Shown piece after piece: positions 15,173 through 17,273 of a stretch of DNA of 17,273 nucleotides. The stretch comes from JBFWWW01 sp050245975 (GTDB taxonomy: Bacteria; Pseudomonadota; Alphaproteobacteria; Rhizobiales; Hyphomicrobiaceae): the NCBI GenBank assembly GCA_050245975.1, contig JBFWWW010000068.1:1-17273 (forward strand), given 5' to 3'. The translations under genes were made by a program, and so were the position numbers. The notes under the pieces are model-generated. The model searched no databases. It was given only the letters and a program-made list of their open reading frames with translations, and was not told where the DNA came from. How positions within the stretch are numbered: position 1 is the first letter of the stretch; each line of letters opens with the position of its first letter.

Positions 15173-15421
15173 CCAGACCTTCTCGTCCTCGTTCGCCTTT
15201 TTCGTTTGCGACGAGATTGGCCGCGCCATGATGCCGGCGCGGCGCTTATCCTTGAGCCGTTAGCTCTCGCCGGCGATCTGCACGACGGTGGCGTGATGCA
15301 GGATGCGGTCAAGCATTGCGGCCGTCAGCACTTCGTCGCCGGCGAACGCTTCGTCCCAGCTTCTGGACGCGAGCACTCGCCGCGTCCGCGGGGGTTCGAA
15401 CGCGGCGACGACCAGGGTCTA
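15173..15421 (-). pseudogene. istB: istB fragment (IS21-family helper ATPase), C-terminal part with an in-frame stop
   Basis: On the - strand the frame reads RVLASRSWDEAFAGDEVLT, then AAMLDRILHHATVVQIAGES, a stop codon, and RLKDKRRAGIM. This is the C-terminal end of IstB, where GESYRLKDKRRAG is expected, so a Tyr codon has become TAA (at 15260-15262). Upstream, the frame is closed at 15419-15421 and the ATPase core (Walker motifs) is absent. After the conserved part the frame runs on through the IS end without its normal stop, so the 3' limit is approximate. It is non-functional. Confidence 0.75.
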
Positions 15422-15586
15422 CCTGCACTCGAGCCCGAACAGATTGTCGGGCCTGGTGCTGGAACGAGGGCATCTTTCATTGTGACCGTGGCAAAAGTTA
15501 TGCGCGCCTTAGATTCCGTCCTGTCTCTTCTGAGAAGCTCCATCAGCTTGCCCGGCCCCGACAAGTCCCGATGCGAGGTTCTGAAG
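15422..15586. other. Unassigned sequence between the istB fragment and the OmpA-family gene
   Basis: I recognise no gene here. Short frames on both strands have no supporting ribosome-binding site or family resemblance. It may be the scarred outer part of the IS21 remnant and the 3' flank of the OmpA-family gene. Confidence 0.35.
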
Positions 15587-17273
15587 CTACTCCTTCTGCG
15601 AGAGCAGCGGAGTGATACGCCGGATCGCCACGCGCCGGTTGATCCTTTCGGGTTCTTCCGTGTTCACCTTTAGATACTGCTCGCCGTAGCCCTGCGTCGT
15701 AAGGTTTTCGGGCGCCAGCCCGAACGTCTCAGTCAGTGCAATTGCGACCGCTTCCGCCCGGCGGTCCGAAAGGGTCAAGTTATCCTCCTCTGAGCCGACC
15801 GCGTCTGTATGACCCTCGATGAGAAAAATCTCATTCGGTCTGCGGCTTATCACACGTTCCATCGCGTGGGCGATGCGCTCCAAACTCTGGTAGGCCGACT
15901 GATCGAGCTCCCACGAACCGAATGCAAAATTGATCTCGTCGAGATCTATTCGCTTCATGTATTGTCGTAGATGCTGGGTGTATTTCACCTGATCTAGCGA
16001 GTAGCTGCGCCGCAACGGCTCTAGCGGAGAAGCAACCAGAGCGTCGTAGATCTCGTCCTCTGATGCTCTGCTGTACTCCACGATATGTCGGGAGCGATCG
16101 ATTCTCGGTTCAGGGATGTCGACGACAAAATCAGAAGGATTGTACCGTCGGCCGCGCCCGCTGTGACCGGCATAGAATTGTCGATTGTCGATCAATACGA
16201 TTTCTCGGCCTCGATCACGCCGATATCGCCTAAGAAGCCGACCGTCGGTGGTCTGCTCGGTCACAACCTCCACACCGCTTGGTCGCCGATCTACAGTTAC
16301 GACCGTGCCGTCGGGTCGGCGGTCCGTCCGGAGGTCGTGACCAAGGAGCCTGAATCGCTCAACTACGTCATGACGGATGAACGAGCGGCCGCCGTCGCGC
16401 ACAATCACCCGCTTGCCGGGCTCTTCGATGACTTTGAGGCCGCCTTCCTCGACACGCTCACGACGCCCGCGCTGCACGTCTTCCAAGCTCCGCACGTCGC
16501 TTTTGAGCCTATCGTTGCGCGCCCGGCGGTCGCGCAGCTCGCTCTCGCGGGTCTGCAAGCGATGCTCGCGCGAATCCAATTGCTCCTCTCGTGCACGTAG
16601 TTGCCGCTCCTGCTCGCGCAGTTGCTCGTTGCCTTGCTTTCCCCCTCCTTGGAGATCCCTATTTAGTCGTGCGCGCTCTTCGCGCTGCCGCCTACGCTGA
16701 TCGTCTAACCGGGCGCGGTCTCGCTTGATTTGCTCCTCAGCAGCCGCTGCGGCTCGATCATGAGGCGGCGACGATTCCTGTCCGGCGCCACCGGCAGCTC
16801 GCCCCCGTGGGTCCTGCTTCTCGCGCTCGGCTCGGCCGCGCTGCTCTTCCTGGGCCCGCTCCTGCTTGTCGCGTTCGCCAGCTTGCTGCTTCTCGCGCTC
16901 GCCCCGGCCGCGCTGCTCTTCCTGCGCTCGCTGCTGCTGGTCGCGCTCACCAGCCTGCTGCTTTTCCCGCTCGGCTCGGCCGCGCTGCTCTTCCTGGGCC
17001 CGCTCCTGCTTGTCGCGTTCGCCAGCTTGCTGCTTTTCCCGCTCGGCTCGGCCGCGCTGCTCTTCCTGGGCCCGCTCCTGCTTGTCGCGTTCGCCAGCTT
17101 GCTGCTTCTCCCGCTCGCCCCGGCCGCGCTGCTCTTCCTGGGCTCGCTGCTGCTTGTCGCGTTCGCCGGCTTGCTGCTTTTCCCGCTCGCCCCGGCCGCG
17201 CTGCTCTTCCTGGGCCCGCTCCTGCTTGTCCCGCTCGCCAGCTTGCTGCTTCTCCCGCTCGGCGCGGCCGCGC
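15587..17273 (-). CDS. OmpA-family protein with a long charged tandem-repeat region (5' partial)
   Basis: The frame is open from the stop at 15587-15589 to the right window edge, so a TTG start at 16579 is not the real one; at least 561 residues are visible. From the N-terminal side: tandem 24-residue repeats (about 16812-17273), a charged coiled-coil-like stretch rich in Arg, Glu and Gln (about 16500-16800), a beta-rich middle (KRVIVRDGGRSFIRHD, RRPDGTVVTV, GREIVLIDNRQ), and a C-terminal OmpA-like peptidoglycan-binding domain (from about 15950). That domain contains LIEGHTDAVGSEEDN and LSDRRAEAVAIAL, with the conserved Asp and Arg that bind diaminopimelate. It should be exported and link the envelope to the wall. 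The signal peptide would be outside the window. The OmpA domain appears complete. Confidence 0.9.
   Translation of the reverse strand, partial: RGRAEREKQQAGERDKQERAQEEQRGRGEREKQQAGERDKQQRAQEEQRGRGEREKQQAGERDKQERAQEEQRGRAEREKQQAGERDKQERAQEEQRGRAEREKQQAGERDQQQRAQEEQRGRGEREKQQAGERDKQERAQEEQRGRAEREKQDPRGRAAGGAGQESSPPHDRAAAAAEEQIKRDRARLDDQRRRQREERARLNRDLQGGGKQGNEQLREQERQLRAREEQLDSREHRLQTRESELRDRRARNDRLKSDVRSLEDVQRGRRERVEEGGLKVIEEPGKRVIVRDGGRSFIRHDVVERFRLLGHDLRTDRRPDGTVVTVDRRPSGVEVVTEQTTDGRLLRRYRRDRGREIVLIDNRQFYAGHSGRGRRYNPSDFVVDIPEPRIDRSRHIVEYSRASEDEIYDALVASPLEPLRRSYSLDQVKYTQHLRQYMKRIDLDEINFAFGSWELDQSAYQSLERIAHAMERVISRRPNEIFLIEGHTDAVGSEEDNLTLSDRRAEAVAIALTETFGLAPENLTTQGYGEQYLKVNTEEPERINRRVAIRRITPLLSQKE
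16812..17273 (-). repeat. 72-bp tandem repeat, at least six full copies plus a partial, coding 24 residues each
   Basis: The translated unit is AGERDKQERAQEEQRGR followed by AEREKQQ. Copies differ by only a few codons (K/Q or E/Q in ERDKQE, A/G in RGRA). The unit is a multiple of three, so copy number can change without breaking the frame. The array runs to the window edge and may continue. The pattern suits a long charged helix or coiled coil. Confidence 0.95.

Noticed and set aside
15206..15673. + strand frame of 155 codons across the istB remnant and the OmpA gene end
   Set aside because: Opposite strand of the istB fragment and of the OmpA-family 3' end, with no motifs.
16812..17273. CRISPR array or non-coding satellite
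   Set aside because: The 72-bp units are contiguous without unique spacers and keep one open frame joined to an OmpA domain, so it is a coding repeat.

Overview
The window is GC-rich throughout. Its gene content (Cus-type copper efflux, LysR/pirin/FMN-reductase genes, IS1182 and IS21 elements, an OmpA protein with a long charged repeat) suggests an alphaproteobacterium, probably of the Hyphomicrobiales (Rhizobiales). The taxonomic call is inference from codon use and gene style. The overall look is of an accessory region assembled from separate modules.

Region 1 (1-3839, + strand) is the 3' part of a tightly coupled operon of four proteins of unknown function; the first is cut by the window edge. 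Two of the three junctions overlap (8 nt and 1 nt) and the third leaves 7 nt. The first protein resembles the C-terminal part of large GHKL/Hsp90-like ATPase proteins found near defence and restriction genes, and the third resembles the DUF6339 family. This is the best candidate here for a poorly described system, possibly anti-phage, but its upstream genes are missing. About 450 bp without a recognisable gene (3840-4289) follows.

Region 2 (4290-10434, - strand) is a copper/silver efflux operon read right to left: a small exported Cys/His-rich protein, the periplasmic adaptor CusB (with an N-terminal heavy-metal-binding domain and a C-terminal DUF3347-like extension), the RND pump CusA, and the metallochaperone CusF. 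The key metal ligands of CusA and CusF are present with the spacing known from E. coli. No outer-membrane CusC and no CusRS/CueR-type regulator is visible. An apparently intact IS1182-family element (about 10715-12387) lies upstream of the operon.

Region 3 (12500-15102) holds a LysR regulator divergent from a small operon of VOC/glyoxalase-like protein, NAD(P)H-dependent FMN reductase and pirin. A perfect inverted repeat sits just upstream of the LysR start. The segment is bounded by two inverted IS21-type ends sharing GTCAA-N10-AATCTGAC. The left one supplies the LysR stop codon; the right one lies just beyond the point where pirin loses its C-terminal half. A decayed istB fragment with an internal stop follows the right end.

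Region 4 (15587 to the window edge, - strand) is an OmpA-family protein with a C-terminal peptidoglycan-binding domain, preceded by at least six 72-bp (24-residue) in-frame tandem repeats rich in Glu, Arg, Gln and Lys. Its N-terminus is outside the window.
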